A DNA stretch of 61,969 nucleotides from Saccharospirillaceae bacterium (GTDB lineage: Bacteria > Pseudomonadota > Gammaproteobacteria > Pseudomonadales > Oceanobacteraceae), in the NCBI GenBank assembly GCA_021208685.1, contig JAJOJJ010000025.1:1-61969 (forward strand), given 5' to 3'. The translations under genes were made by a program, and so were the position numbers. Shown here one piece after another: positions 34,463 through 47,800 of the stretch. The notes beneath the pieces are model-generated. The model worked only from the letters and a program-made list of their open reading frames with translations. It was not told the DNA's origin and made no database searches. Position 1 is the stretch's first letter, and each line of letters starts with the position of its first letter.

Positions 34463-35692
34463 TCAACCGGTACTCTTACCGCTGCGCGCATGGGCGCAAT
34501 ACTGGCGAAAGTCGGCGCTGAGCGGATCGGCGGCTGGTTGCATACCGGCAAAACGCGCCGGGGAAAATTCGTCCGCTGCAACAAAGGTGGGTTTATCCAG
34601 AATCTGCTCACTGAGCAGGCGGCCAATACCGGCGCTGAAAGCGATTCCGGCACCCGAGCAGCCGGTGGCGACGAATACATTTTCTCCGACCCGTCCCAGC
34701 AGGGGTTTGGCGTCCGGTGTGTAAGACGAGACGCCGCTTAGATAATGCGCCAGCTGTGCGCTTTCCAGCAGCGGGCACAGCGCCTGCAAAGTTTGCCAGT
34801 GTTCTTCCAGCGCCAGCCAGCCATTGGCATCGTCAGCAAAATGGAAGCTGTGAATATCGTCCGGTAATGCACGCGGATCGGCGACACAACACTGGCTGTC
34901 ACGCACGCCAAATAACAGCGCCGAGTGTTCGCTGCGGAAATACGCTTTGGCCGAAGGAATAATGGCCATTGGCTGATCAGCACGAACCTGCGGCTGATGA
35001 TTGGTGATCCAGTAGTGGCTGCGTACCGGTGCCATGGCCAGCGCGATGTCATAGTCAGAGGCCAGGGCGGCACTCCAGGGGCCAGCCGCCAGCACAATAC
35101 TGTCGGCACGAATGCATTCACCGCTGGCTAAATGCACGCCGGTAAATACACCGCCCTGCGATTCCAGCCGACTGACCGCACAATGGGTAATAATCTGCGC
35201 TCCGGCGGCGCGGGCAGAACGCGCATACAACTGCGCCAGTGTGTAGGGATCGGCGTGACCATCATCGGGATAGTACAGTGCACGGCTGTCTGCATTCACG
35301 GCCAGCCAGGGCAGCAAACGCCGGATTGCGGCACTGTCGAGCCATTGGGTGGCCACATCCAGTTGCTGCGCCTGCTGCGCGTATCGTTGCTGCTGCTGGC
35401 GCTCATCGTCATGAACGGCGATGTGCAAACAACCGCTGCGTTGCGCAAACGGCATATTAAAACGCTGTTCCAGCGTGCGCATGACGGTGTGCGTTTCGTG
35501 CACCATGGATGCGCTGTTGTCACTGCTGCGTGCACGGGTTAACAGCGCCGCCGCCTGACTGGTGGTGCCCGCCCCCAGCTCGCCGCGCTCAAACAACTGT
35601 ACCTGCGCCTGCCCGCTGGTCTGCAGATAATGGGCGATAGCAAGGCCAAGAATGCCACCGCCGATAATGACCACCTGCTGCTTGTTTACCAT
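34463..35692 (-). CDS. FAD-dependent oxidoreductase (DAO family)
   Basis: A 409-residue D-amino-acid-oxidase-like flavoprotein. The Rossmann motif VVIIGGGILGLAIAHYL is at residues 7-23, with the second FAD strand QLFERGELGAGTTSQAAALL and the C-terminal FAD loop VFVATGCSGAGIAFSAGIG. Members in phosphonate clusters (PbfD and TIGR03364-like types) oxidise aminoethylphosphonate or N-alkylated forms to phosphonoacetaldehyde. That would give a second entry into the PhnX reaction, for N-methylated substrates that PhnW cannot use; this is inference from location. An operator-like sequence lies 15 bases before the ATG. No strong ribosome-binding site was seen. Confidence 0.75.
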   Translation of the reverse strand: MVNKQQVVIIGGGILGLAIAHYLQTSGQAQVQLFERGELGAGTTSQAAALLTRARSSDNSASMVHETHTVMRTLEQRFNMPFAQRSGCLHIAVHDDERQQQQRYAQQAQQLDVATQWLDSAAIRRLLPWLAVNADSRALYYPDDGHADPYTLAQLYARSARAAGAQIITHCAVSRLESQGGVFTGVHLASGECIRADSIVLAAGPWSAALASDYDIALAMAPVRSHYWITNHQPQVRADQPMAIIPSAKAYFRSEHSALLFGVRDSQCCVADPRALPDDIHSFHFADDANGWLALEEHWQTLQALCPLLESAQLAHYLSGVSSYTPDAKPLLGRVGENVFVATGCSGAGIAFSAGIGRLLSEQILDKPTFVAADEFSPARFAGMQPAADPLSADFRQYCAHARSGKSTG

Positions 35693-35706
35693 CTTGATAC
35701 TTCTTT

Positions 35707-35720
35707 TGGTCTAGTCCAGA
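35707..35720 (-). promoter_or_regulatory. Candidate PhnR operator, FAD oxidoreductase side
   Basis: TGGTCTAGTCCAGA, identical to 31622-31635 and in the same orientation. It sits 15 bases before the ATG, where binding would block initiation. Confidence 0.7.
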
Positions 35721-35829
35721 TGGCGACATTTAAAAGAGTACCGATGACAAAACGATGACAGGCAGGTTCAGACTACACCTTGTACGCCTACAAATTAGAC
35801 ATAGCCCCCCTCATTTCCTTGAGAAGAAG

Positions 35830-38800
35830 CTAATTCTCAAACAGATACCTCCTTTCTTTAGTATTAAGAATATTTATTATTCTTCCCGCCAGCTCATCAA
35901 AATGCTCGGAGTCTTTATAAAAGCTTATTTTTATCATTCCTATAGCATCAAGAAGAATGCGCTTTGAATCTGCAATATCATTCGCAGACAATGCACTGGA
36001 GTCATATATCTCAGACTCATAAACTTTACGTTTAATACGATAATGAGAAAATAATCTGTACCAGGGCACATCAATATTGTCGAGATAATTTCGCAATAAC
36101 CTCCAGTTTTCTCTTTGATTCTCAGCAGGATTCTCAAAATTCAACGATTTATTCAGAACCGAGGAGCTATTATATATGAAATTCATATCAACCTGGACAG
36201 AATATTCATCCAAAAATGATATTTCATACAACTGCTCACTTGACACATCTATTCTGGTTCCGGGAACAATCTGTACATTGTTGACGTAGATACTGGTTTT
36301 ATCCGTGTCATAAGCAATATCAGCCTGAAGATGCGGGATTTCATCAGCTTCGCTAACCAGCTTCAGACTTCCCCATGCCCGACTATAACCTTCTATTTTA
36401 ACAGGAGTAGCTATTTCGATTAGCCTCGTCAGCAAATCATGTGCGGATGATTCAGGGCTAGCCTCAGTCAAATCAAAACCAGTTAAAATAACTCGCCCAC
36501 GTCCGTAGTAACGATCCAAAATTGGTGGATGAACACCTTTACCAGTGTTTTCACACTGCCAACATTTGTCATTAAACTGATAAGTACCTATTCGTCGAAT
36601 GTCAGGCTCGACATATATTCGCTCCGAACCTTTATGCAACGATAGTTGATAACGTCCGAAGTCCGGATCGTCTATAGTAAAGCGTCTCGCATCAATATCA
36701 GAATATTGCTTCACTATGCCGCAGACATCCCCTATCAACTCACTAAAAGGGTTAATACTACCAATAGACACAAAGCCCAAACCCGAGGCAATCATTGCGC
36801 GTATTTCACTCATCAAATGAAAATCAAAAATTACCTCGACATTATTAGTTATAGAGCCAGTGACCAGAATGGCGCTATAACTATGACTCCTCAGTTGCTC
36901 AATCAGATCATTTTTCGCATCCACAAATTGGTAATTAACTCCGCTACCCGCAAAGGAATTTTGCACGAAGCTCATTATACGCTCCTGGCGCTTTTTATTT
37001 CTTGGAAGCCAAACAAGAACCCTTGAGTAATGAGCAGTATCAACACTGATATCAAACTGCGGTAAAGAAATCAGCTCAAGACTTAATCTCGTAACAACAC
37101 TACTATTACCTGCAGAATCAACAGCCCAATAAGAAAGGAGATTTATGCCTTCCGACAGAGATAATGACATTTCATATCCGGCATTCGTTATTGATGTTTC
37201 TGACTTTATCCCATTTAATTCCATAACAAAACGTGAGCCAATCTCCCCCATACCTTTGACAACGACGTCCGGATCATCAAATTGCTGTCCATTTGAAATA
37301 TTAATTGTCGGGCTTTCTGGAGCAGTTGTATCAACAAAGAATTCAACAGATTCATGAGTAGCATTACCAGCAAAATCAACCGCACTTACTTCAAGTGTAT
37401 ATTTTCCATCCGCTGAAATATGACCCGACTCTCCGACAACCTCTCCATTAAGAGTTGTACGAATCTCTTTTACGTTATCATCCGTTACCTGAACAGAATA
37501 ATCTCTGGCTTCGGTATAAACAGCACCATCAGCAATACCCAAAATGATAATCCGTGGCGCCTGCTGATCTAGCATGAAGGTAAGCGACTTTTGTGTTGTG
37601 TTACCCGATTTATCTATAGCTATTGCTTCAAATTTATGACTACCATCACTACTAACGATTAACTCATCACTACCTACCGATTCACCATTCAGACGCACTG
37701 AGAATATATCCAAATAATCATCACGCCCAATAGCCTTCAAAGTAACAGGTACAGAGTATATTTCATCGTTTGAAGCACCACCCAAAGTTATCTCAGGCGG
37801 GGTTTTATCCATCACGATAGAAATAATGTCAGACGTCGTATAATTGCCTGCCATGTCATAAGCTTCAAATTGGATACCATGACTCCCTTCAGAGAGCATA
37901 CTTAAGCTAATCTGATATCGATCAACATTTGTCAGAGGCATGCTTACCTTACTCTTTTCTGAATTTAATAAGTAAACCTGACTGACTCCAGACTCTCCAT
38001 CTTTCGCTAACACAGAAGCTGTTGAATTTGCATTGACATATCCCCCGCCCATCGGGGTTTCAATACTTAATGACGGTGGAATACCATCAACAACGTTAAG
38101 CATCTCTTGAGAAAGCAACTGAAGTTCCCTACCGTCAGGAATGACCGACAACTCAATCTTCTTATCCCCAAGAGAAGTACAAGCATTGCGAATATCGACA
38201 TCCAGCTCTACAGGCAAGTCTGTACTACTGATATTTGCTATTTCCTGACCGGAAAACCCCTCAACAGACGAATAAACCAATATCTGCTCTGTTCTATTAC
38301 TTACACTCCCGTCAATCATGACCTTCATACTACATTCTGAATTCATCAAAACCGGATTTTCAGAAAGATGAATACTACCTGTATACACAACAGGAACTGG
38401 ATTTATAACAAGATTATGCTGTGAAATATCAACGGTTTGCCTATTAGAATCGACTAATTCAGCCAGTATTTTATAATTACCAACCATTAAATCTTTCGAA
38501 GAAATCGTCAAATTTTCCTTAATAATTTCATCATCCAATAAGTACCAAAGTTTCTTCTCATAAATGACCGATAGAACACCCTCTGCTGAAAGCGCAGAAA
38601 CCCTTAAAATCCCATTGAATAATGATTCGGTATGCACATTAATTGTATAGGTAGCTGTTATATCCCCTCCCTGAGTAATAGAATCTCCATCCAAAATAAA
38701 GGTCAACTCGCTTGTCCGGTTTGATAGAAAATCTCCTCTGTGACTAATACTCGATGAGGCAATATTATTACCGAATTCATCTTTCAAAGTCACCTCCGCA

Positions 38801-41800
38801 ACAAAGTCATACAACCAGAGAGAATCATGCCCAGGAGAAAGCTCATAAGAATGACTTTCGTATGATGAAAATCGATCATCGGTAACTATGGAATTACCTT
38901 TGTAAACAGGGCTATTAATATTCAGGCTCAGAGAGCCAGCCCCACTCCAAGCCAAAGTATTAAATTCTATTGCAATAGACTGATTATCATTTAAATATAA
39001 CGCCAAGGATGGCTGACCTTTCTCAACCACAGTAAAGCTAAGCTCCATCCGATTGTCAGCTGCTACATCATCATCAGCATCTATCTGAATCGACATAGTA
39101 TAGAGGCCTGCTTCAGGCGGAACCCACTGATGCGTAATATCATAAGTTGAACCAGCCTGAACCGTAACATTATCATTCAGAAAAGAAAGTGTCTCAACCT
39201 TACCTGATGGCCAAATAATCTTTGCAGTAATGCCTCTCAAGTTAACATCATCTCCTTCCCTGTGAATAACGTTGACAGAGAAATCAGATACACGACCAAG
39301 AGATCGAACATTGGCTTCTGCAGCCAATTCGACATTATTTACGTCAGGGGCAGAGCGATAAACTCTCCGAGACAAAGATTGATTACGGTTACCATCATCA
39401 AAGACTGACTCGGCATATACTTGATTGCTTCCTACGTTCAAATTGAGACTCGCCCGGGTTATACCAGGTAAATCTGAACAGAGTGTACCTGAATAATCAG
39501 AAGAGCATATCTGACCATAGGCAGTAACAAAATTGGCAGGAATATCCTCACTCAAGAAGGATGATATTTGATTAATAAATCGACGATATTTTAGTCGCCC
39601 TGATGTTATTGAATAACCTTCTATAACACTCTCACTATTTTTAAAGTAAAGCAAAACAACTGTACTTCCATAGTGTCCAAGAATATACGGGGCGACATCC
39701 TCAATCATATCGAAACTTGTAATTTCCCCACCATTATTACTTAGGATTGAAGGTATATCGCCATCAATCATCAATCGCTCTTCACTTAGCCAATAGATAT
39801 CATATACCGCTCCAGATAACTTATCGGATACATCGAGAATGTCTGGATGTTCAGGGTCTTCGACATCAATAATCCAGAAATAATTATTACGAAGTACTGC
39901 CAGATATTGACCCGATGGGGAGAAGGCAACAAAACCATTAGAAAACAAGCTATTATTTTCAATGGCAATTGTATTTTCATAATTATTACTATAACGAATT
40001 TCAAGACCATTCGAGGTTGTATAAGCAAGAAGGTCTCCATCCCTGCTGATATCAACGTCTTCTATGTTATAGAAATCGTGAGTTGATCCATCTTTGTGGA
40101 ACAACCTAACATCTGAATATTTCTTAACAACGGCTGCGCCCCCTCCTTTATAGAGCACCTCACCAAAATCATAATCAACCCAACCTAAAGACTCCCCACT
40201 ACTAAAATCAAAAATACTTCCTTCATAATAACCGACATGTGGGCTCTTATTCCCAAGGATATGTACCTCAGTATAAGGGAGGTCAGCAATACTTTCAGAC
40301 AAACCTGCACTGCTTATTAATGAGGCATCAACTTCGTTATTCACATAAAAATTCAGCATCGTATCAGGCAATGAGCTCGATATTACTTCAAACGTATCAC
40401 TTCCTGTGATTTCATCCTGATATGGATAAAGAATTTCAGGAGTAGATGACTGAGCATCTTTATCTGTCACGACAGAGACAATTGTGGAAGGGGCGCTGCT
40501 TTGATCCGGATAGCTTACAGAACGAACAGCCACCACATAATACTGATAAAGAGTAGAGCTTTGTACTGAAGTGTCATGGTAGATCAAACCCGAGACAGAT
40601 TCAATTTTCTCATACTCCTGCTGCAGGAGATGCTTCCTGTATATGTCGTATACAATTCCTTCGGTACTGCCCTCCCAGGAAAGAAGTACCGACCAGTTAT
40701 TATTATCAAAGCTTGCAAATAAGTTTTCGACTGAATCCGGTGCAGTCAGGGTCAGTGATACTGACACAATATTGGAGCTACGGGTCAGACCATCAGGTGT
40801 GAGACCTATAATCTGATAATGATTGATTCCTTCTTTACCCAGTGATTTTATTGAATAGTTACCGGACCCATCAGTAGCGACTTCAGCGATACTATTATCA
40901 TCTCGAAGGATATAAAACTTGCTATAAAATTCAGCACTTGTTGTCCAGTTTAATACAGGCACTTCACCTTCAATCACAGCCGATAGCTGAATACCTGGAA
41001 GATTATCATCAGAGTTAGGCTTAATCGAAAGAAGAGATCCATCACCAACGACTCCATCAGAAGATATGACAGTTGCAACCAGATTAATACCTTCAGCTGC
41101 AATACCATTTAATAATTCTGAAGTTTCAGTAATGACAACTGAGCTATCAGTATCATAAACAGTAGTTACTATAGGTTTGATAGAAAGATTAACTGCCTCA
41201 TCAGGAACGCTTGCAAGAACCATTCGAATATTTGATGCAAAAACCGGATAGTCAAATTGAGCATAATAAGCAGAACCTGATTGATACATACTGTAAGGTA
41301 TCGTCATCCAGTTAGTACCATTCCAGACATCGATTGATACTACACTTACCTCTCTGGAGTGGTGATTATATTCGACACCAGCCAGCCAGTCCTCCGAAGG
41401 ATCTATGCTATAACTCACTGTATATCGACCAAAACCTGACAGCCAGTGATAATGGTAATAATAAGATGATTCATTTAATGGCATACGATCATTCACCGTA
41501 TAGAACCACCGTTCACCCGGATCAAGACTTGCAGCTAAGGAAACCGTAATCTGATCAATATCTCTGGATTCCAACTGCACATCTGGCGTTGAAGGCTTTT
41601 CTCCACGCTCCATTAAAAATGGAACAGATGTAGTCGAAGATAATCCATCATAATATCCTTGAACTGCCAGATTCTCCTGAGGTGAGGATAGATCCAGAGG
41701 AAGAAAAACTGTGTCACCCGCGGCAATACTACCAGAAACAATTTCAACACTGTCTGAACTCATCACCACCATACCATCAAAATGAGCTGAAACAGGGATA

Positions 41801-44800
41801 TCTATATTATTCTGAGAAATTGGTGAGTATGGAAACGCCGGATACAACAAATAATAAGGCACTGATACCGAATCAACAGAAGTGGATTCATTACCATTTT
41901 CATCATAGGCAAGAATCCGAGCATAGTATTGGCCTTCAAAAATTTCAGACGTGAATGTAAAGCTTAAATTCTCCACTGCATTTACTTGCCCCTCATCAAT
42001 TAAATAATCCTCTGAAAGGAAACTACCGTACAGTTGGATCTTATAACCAAGAACATCTTCAGAAGAAGAAGCTTCCCATGTTACTACCATATGACCATCA
42101 ACAGAGACTAAACTAACATCAGAGGCTGCCTCTGGAGAGGTTTTATCAGCCTTAATAACAGGAAAAGTCTGTTCAGATACATTTCCATTCAAATCTGTTG
42201 CTTTTATAACCAGAGAGTAATTATCGTAATTGATAGAGGTAGTATCAAATGTTGTTGCATAAGGTGGTCGCCCGAAACTAAAAGTGTCAATCACAATGCC
42301 CTGCATATTCCGAAGTTCAAAATTAACAGACGCAATATCTTTATCATCAGAAGCTGCCAAAACATCCAAGACATTTTCAAAACGTTCATCTTTAGGGCTT
42401 ACTAACTTTAATAGTGGTGCATGTTGATCAATAGAAACCTCAACAACATCAGATGCTTCACTCAGATTTCCAACTGTATCGACACTTACAACAGAGTAGC
42501 GATAAATACCATCGGCCAGATTATTCTGTATAAACTTTGTTTCCGTCAAATTTCCCGACTGATTAGCTCCTAACATCCAAACCTGATATCCAGTCAAATC
42601 AGAGCCATTAACACCATTCCATTTGAGAGTTACAGTATTACCATCCGAGATTGTCGCAGTTAGCCCTGTAGGTGCTGGCAATGCCGTGTTATCCACATTA
42701 TAGGTTCTTGTAAAGTATGACTGATTGCCAGATTCATCGGTTGCTATAATATTTAGCTCAGCATTTCCTGTTACCGCTGAATACCAACTACCCAGATAGA
42801 GCTTGCCTCCCGACATAGCTGATGATGATAATTCAGTAATCTCACCCCCAATAGTTACTTTTGCGAATACCGAAGCAATATCATCTGATTCTATATCAGC
42901 ATAAAAACTAACATTGCCATGCAGAACCTCCCCCTCTGAAGGTAAGACATTTCTGATATCCGGAGGCGTTCTGTCAATACTTAAAATCCCATCCGGGCTT
43001 GCACCACTTACATTACCAGCATGATCGTAAGCCACTACATAATAAGTATATATACCCTCATCAATCACAGGGTCAGTATAATACAGTTGTTCCGTATCAA
43101 AAATTTCCGCACCATTGCGATACAGCAGATAACCTGCAATATCATCACTGATACTATGAGGCCACGTAATAACAACGCCACTCTCAGATAATTCAGCCTT
43201 AATAGACACTACATGTTCTGGTGCGATGCTATCCTGAACAATATCAACCGACTCTTCCGACCGATTACCAGCAGAGTCAGTTACAATCAGCGTAACGGGA
43301 TATGTACCATCAGGCATATCTGATGGCCAAAATACGCTTCCCTCCAACGAGGATACCTTTGCCTCTATCTCATCATTAATTAATAGTGAACCACTGACCG
43401 GAGTCTCATCATCTACAGAAAAGACTATCTGCCCTCTCTTAGTAATATAAGAACCACTTTCAGGTAATGAGACAACAGGTGGCTGACTGTCCATGATCAA
43501 AACAAATTTTGTTTCAGAATGGCGGTCATTAACATCTGATAAATAGACGTTAATTTCATGAACCCCATCATTACTATTTGATAAATCGAAACTAAGACTT
43601 AAGCTATCGTCATCAAAAGTGGTTTTAGAAAATATTGAGGAACCATCCAGACTTACACCCAAAATCTTCGGATTAATTTCAATATAAGAAAACTCCAGGT
43701 CGAAACTATCCTTTTTCTGATTCAAGTAAATATTTTCGGATAACGTATCCGGAAAGTTCAACAGTGGATCAGTGATATCGAAAATGAAAGAGTGAAGATC
43801 TGATAATTCATGACCTGCCTTGTCTGTCACTAAGGTTTCAAGCACATAAGCACCTTCCTCCAAGCCAGATAAATTAACAGAAAATTCCATCCCATCAGGA
43901 AGATTCTTAACTAATTTCTCGCTTCTGACAACATCACCAGTAACATTTGAAAGTTTATATTTTAATTCATTTGCATTAGCTTCAACCAAGCTTCCTGATA
44001 TAAAACCAAAGCGTCCATCATCAACTTTATCGATAATAATTTTTGGAGTAATAGTATCGATAATCAAATCAAGCTTCCCAAGCTCTGTTCCATTATTATC
44101 AGAAGCTGCTATAAAAATTGAATGCCTCCCATTTGGTAAATTTGACAATACATCCTTCTGAATGCTCCAGTTACTGTTTCCTGAAGGCAATCCGTGATAC
44201 ACCCCCACAACATTTGAATTAACCCTAATTTCCAGATCAGCAGTTCTGCTAAGGTTTACCTTTCCGATAAACTCATCCAGAACACCATCTCCATCGGGAG
44301 AAACAAAGTCTGTAACAGCTTCATAAAAATTCAATAGTATTCCGAGTGATGATAAGTCAAGATCAACGAATGTTTCGTTTGAATTTCCTAATAAATCTAT
44401 GGCGTACAGCTTTAATCCATAAGTTCCGCTCAATCCTGCCAGAGGGAGACTATAAAAAACACCATCAGAATCTGACCATTCATCTTGATTCAAGGTTTTT
44501 AAAGTACTCCAGCTATCCGAATCAGATGATTTGAAAGATAAAATTGATTTTTTTATATTATCATCATGAACATCAATAAAAACACCAGTAACCGGATACA
44601 GTTCATTCCCTTCTGCTGGATAATTTATCGCCACTTCTGGAGGCGTTGTATCAATAATAATCTTAGGATAATCGGTATCTATATAGAAAATACGAGAAAA
44701 TCCACAATCATCAGTTGAAGTAAGAACTAAACTGTAAGTCCCATCCTTAAGTTTAATACTCTCACCCGGAACAGTTAGTAATTGCGTTTTATCATCATAC

Positions 44801-47800
44801 CTTCCAGATAATAGCTCATAAGAGTTACCTGCCCCATCTTTGAGTGATAATGAAATGTTGATATTTTCTTTCACTGACAAGATTATTTTTAAATCATCAT
44901 AGACATCATCACCATTAGGAGAAATACCAAACGCTCCATTTTCAAAGCGATATGCATCAATGCTGCCATATATTACATCTGCAGATGAATCAACCGTAAA
45001 TCTGGTAGCCCCACAAGTCATGTTTCCAGAATTATCAATTGCCCAATAATTAAGAATTTGATCACTTGTTAAATCAAGGATGTAAGCAAGCTCTGGCTGA
45101 ATGATCGTTCTATAATGATTATCGCTAAGCTTCGTTTTTGCTTTTTGTACATTCAATTCACATACAACAGAATTCTTATATTGTTCATATCCCTGATATG
45201 CAACATCACGCATATTTTTGCAATCAAACTCATTGTCTGTATAAAAATTTGTCTCACTCGCTGCAGTATGATTATCCATTAAGCTCCCCTGTATAGGAAC
45301 GTAAAGCTCACCGGTACCCGGATATTGATTAGCACAGACCTTTTTATCATTAGCAGGAGAAATAATATTAATCACGGGAAAATAATCCTCATGAAATAAC
45401 TCATGCGAATATGTTATGACGGGATCACTATCTTTTGAAGATAGTAAATCTATCGTAATTTCCGTTTCACCTGTAGGCGGAATAAATGCAACAGGAAGAG
45501 TAATGCTTGAGGTAAAGCAATTTCCATCAAATCCTGTCTCCTCACTGAGCAAATAATTTCTATTAGAAGTATTTTCGTCTTCGATATACGCATTTACTTT
45601 ACTAATAAGTGCGGCAGATTGTCGCATAGACTTAATCTGAATATCATTTTCGGCTTTTTTATAGTCAAGACAAACCTGATAACCAACTTGATCTGCTTTT
45701 CTATTACACTGCTTCATGTCTGCAACAGGTTTAACCACTACAGAAAGGCAAGGGACTTCAACATTAGCTGTAAGCTCACGCGCATTATCAAATACAGCTT
45801 TTACACTATATGATGAGCAAGCAGATACAGATACAGGCACATAACGCATTGACATGCCAGCAACATCATCAGCATCAATAACCGCAGATGAGTAATAAGA
45901 ATCGTCTGGATCAGATGAAGCAATCATCAATTGATAGCTGATATTTCCATCGGGATTCAAAGATGAAAAATTATAACCTAAGGAATATCCATCAGAGGTA
46001 TCCTTTACAATTGCCTCAAGATTAAAATTAGGATCAGGTTTAACAACAGAAGAAAGGGAATAATAGATAGCTTCTGAAACAGAAACCTCATTATTGGCAT
46101 ACAGAACAAAGACGTAGTACCCTTCCTTACTAAGAACCCTGGTCAAGTCAGCTTCACGTACAAAGATATCTTCCTCATCCCGCGAGTAAGATATGCTAAT
46201 GGCTTCAGATAGATCCAAGGCTTGCACATTAATTACATTAGGAGATACTACGTTTAAAATTTTCAAACCCGACGTATCATCAACGACTTTGCTCTGGAGC
46301 AGAGCATATCCACCAAGTCCTTCATATAGCACAGGAATAAATTCTCCCTTCGATCCGATTTTAAACTTAACCTGTTTATTATCAGAGTATTTCTGATTAT
46401 GAACCCCATCCAGATAAAGTAATGTATTAAACACCTCTTCAAGTAATACTGAAACGGCCTTATTTCCCGCATTATCTACAGCAACAACACGATATGAATG
46501 ATCGTTAAAATATTTTAACCCTTTTCCTTTTAACTCATAATCCAAATCAACTTGGCTGATATTTTGCCATTGAGAATCGACATAGTATTGATATGCAAAG
46601 GACTGAATGCCATTACTATCCTCTGCCGAAGCAAAAATTATTGCACTCTTAATTCTCTCGGAATCCTCATAAGAAATACTAGGGTATTCAGATCTGTTAG
46701 TAATTGAAGGTGGCGTAGTATCTACAGTTGCATAATAAACATACCCATCAAGAGATATTTTATAGAGCCCATCTGCAACAACAGCACCATTAGCATTGCG
46801 TCCATCCCAACCAACACTGCCAACAACATCAACCTGATCAAAAGAATACATTCTTTCAACAACAGATTCACCCGACATGGACGTAATATTTAGTAGAATA
46901 TTGGCTGGACGTAGGACCTTGAATGTAATACTTAGCAAGTCCCGAACAGTGTCGAAGTTAGGAGAAAATAATGCGTTATTTATTCTGATTCCAGAAATAT
47001 TAGCCGACTCCGACCATACAACTGAAGTAGTATAAAAGTCCGCATTCCCAGCTAGATCCTGAACTTTTATTCTTACAGTATAAGAGCCTTCATAATCCGG
47101 GACCCAGGTTGTGATAAAATCATTATGCTTTTGCTTTTTCGTTTCCGGAACTAAAATTTTCCATACAGAATCTCCTTGCTTGCGGTATTCAATTAAGAAT
47201 GAATCAAAATTCCTATCATCTGCAATGGCATAGACTGCCAATCCTTTATTATTTTCTTCGTAACGGACATCAAGATATGCCGACAAATCCAAGGTATTGA
47301 GTAGCATAACATTTGAAACTACATTCAAGGAGTGGCAAGTTTTACTCTCTGGCATTGTATTTCTTTGCTTAACAACCCCTGAATCACCATATCGCTCCCC
47401 CCCCATGAATAGAAAGCTTCTGTTAGGCAATATGTCATACGATTCATATGAAAAACCTGTAACAAAAGGAGATACGCCCTGAATCTTTGTATAATCAACT
47501 GCGCCCTGAATAAATTCAGGTGATACTGAACTACCCCCATACTCATCTAATTCATATTCAGGAATTCTTGTTGCATAAAATGACCGATCAATATAATAGT
47601 CTTCACTGATATACTTTCCTTTATCACACCCCTCAAATGCCATTGGCAAGTTATTCCATGAAAACTCAGACAGGCCCTGAGATGTCTGAGGGTAGTCTCC
47701 ATACAGGACGTAGTATTGCGCGCCCATCTCCCGGGCGACGTATTGTGGACCGTTTTCTCCACCGGTAGTTGAAATATAATAATTATAATTCGAGCGAACA

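Noticed and set aside
34463-35692. Naming the flavoprotein as glycine oxidase (thiO)
   Set aside because: The fold fits, but the phosphonate operon and shared operator point to an aminophosphonate substrate; there is no thiamine gene nearby.
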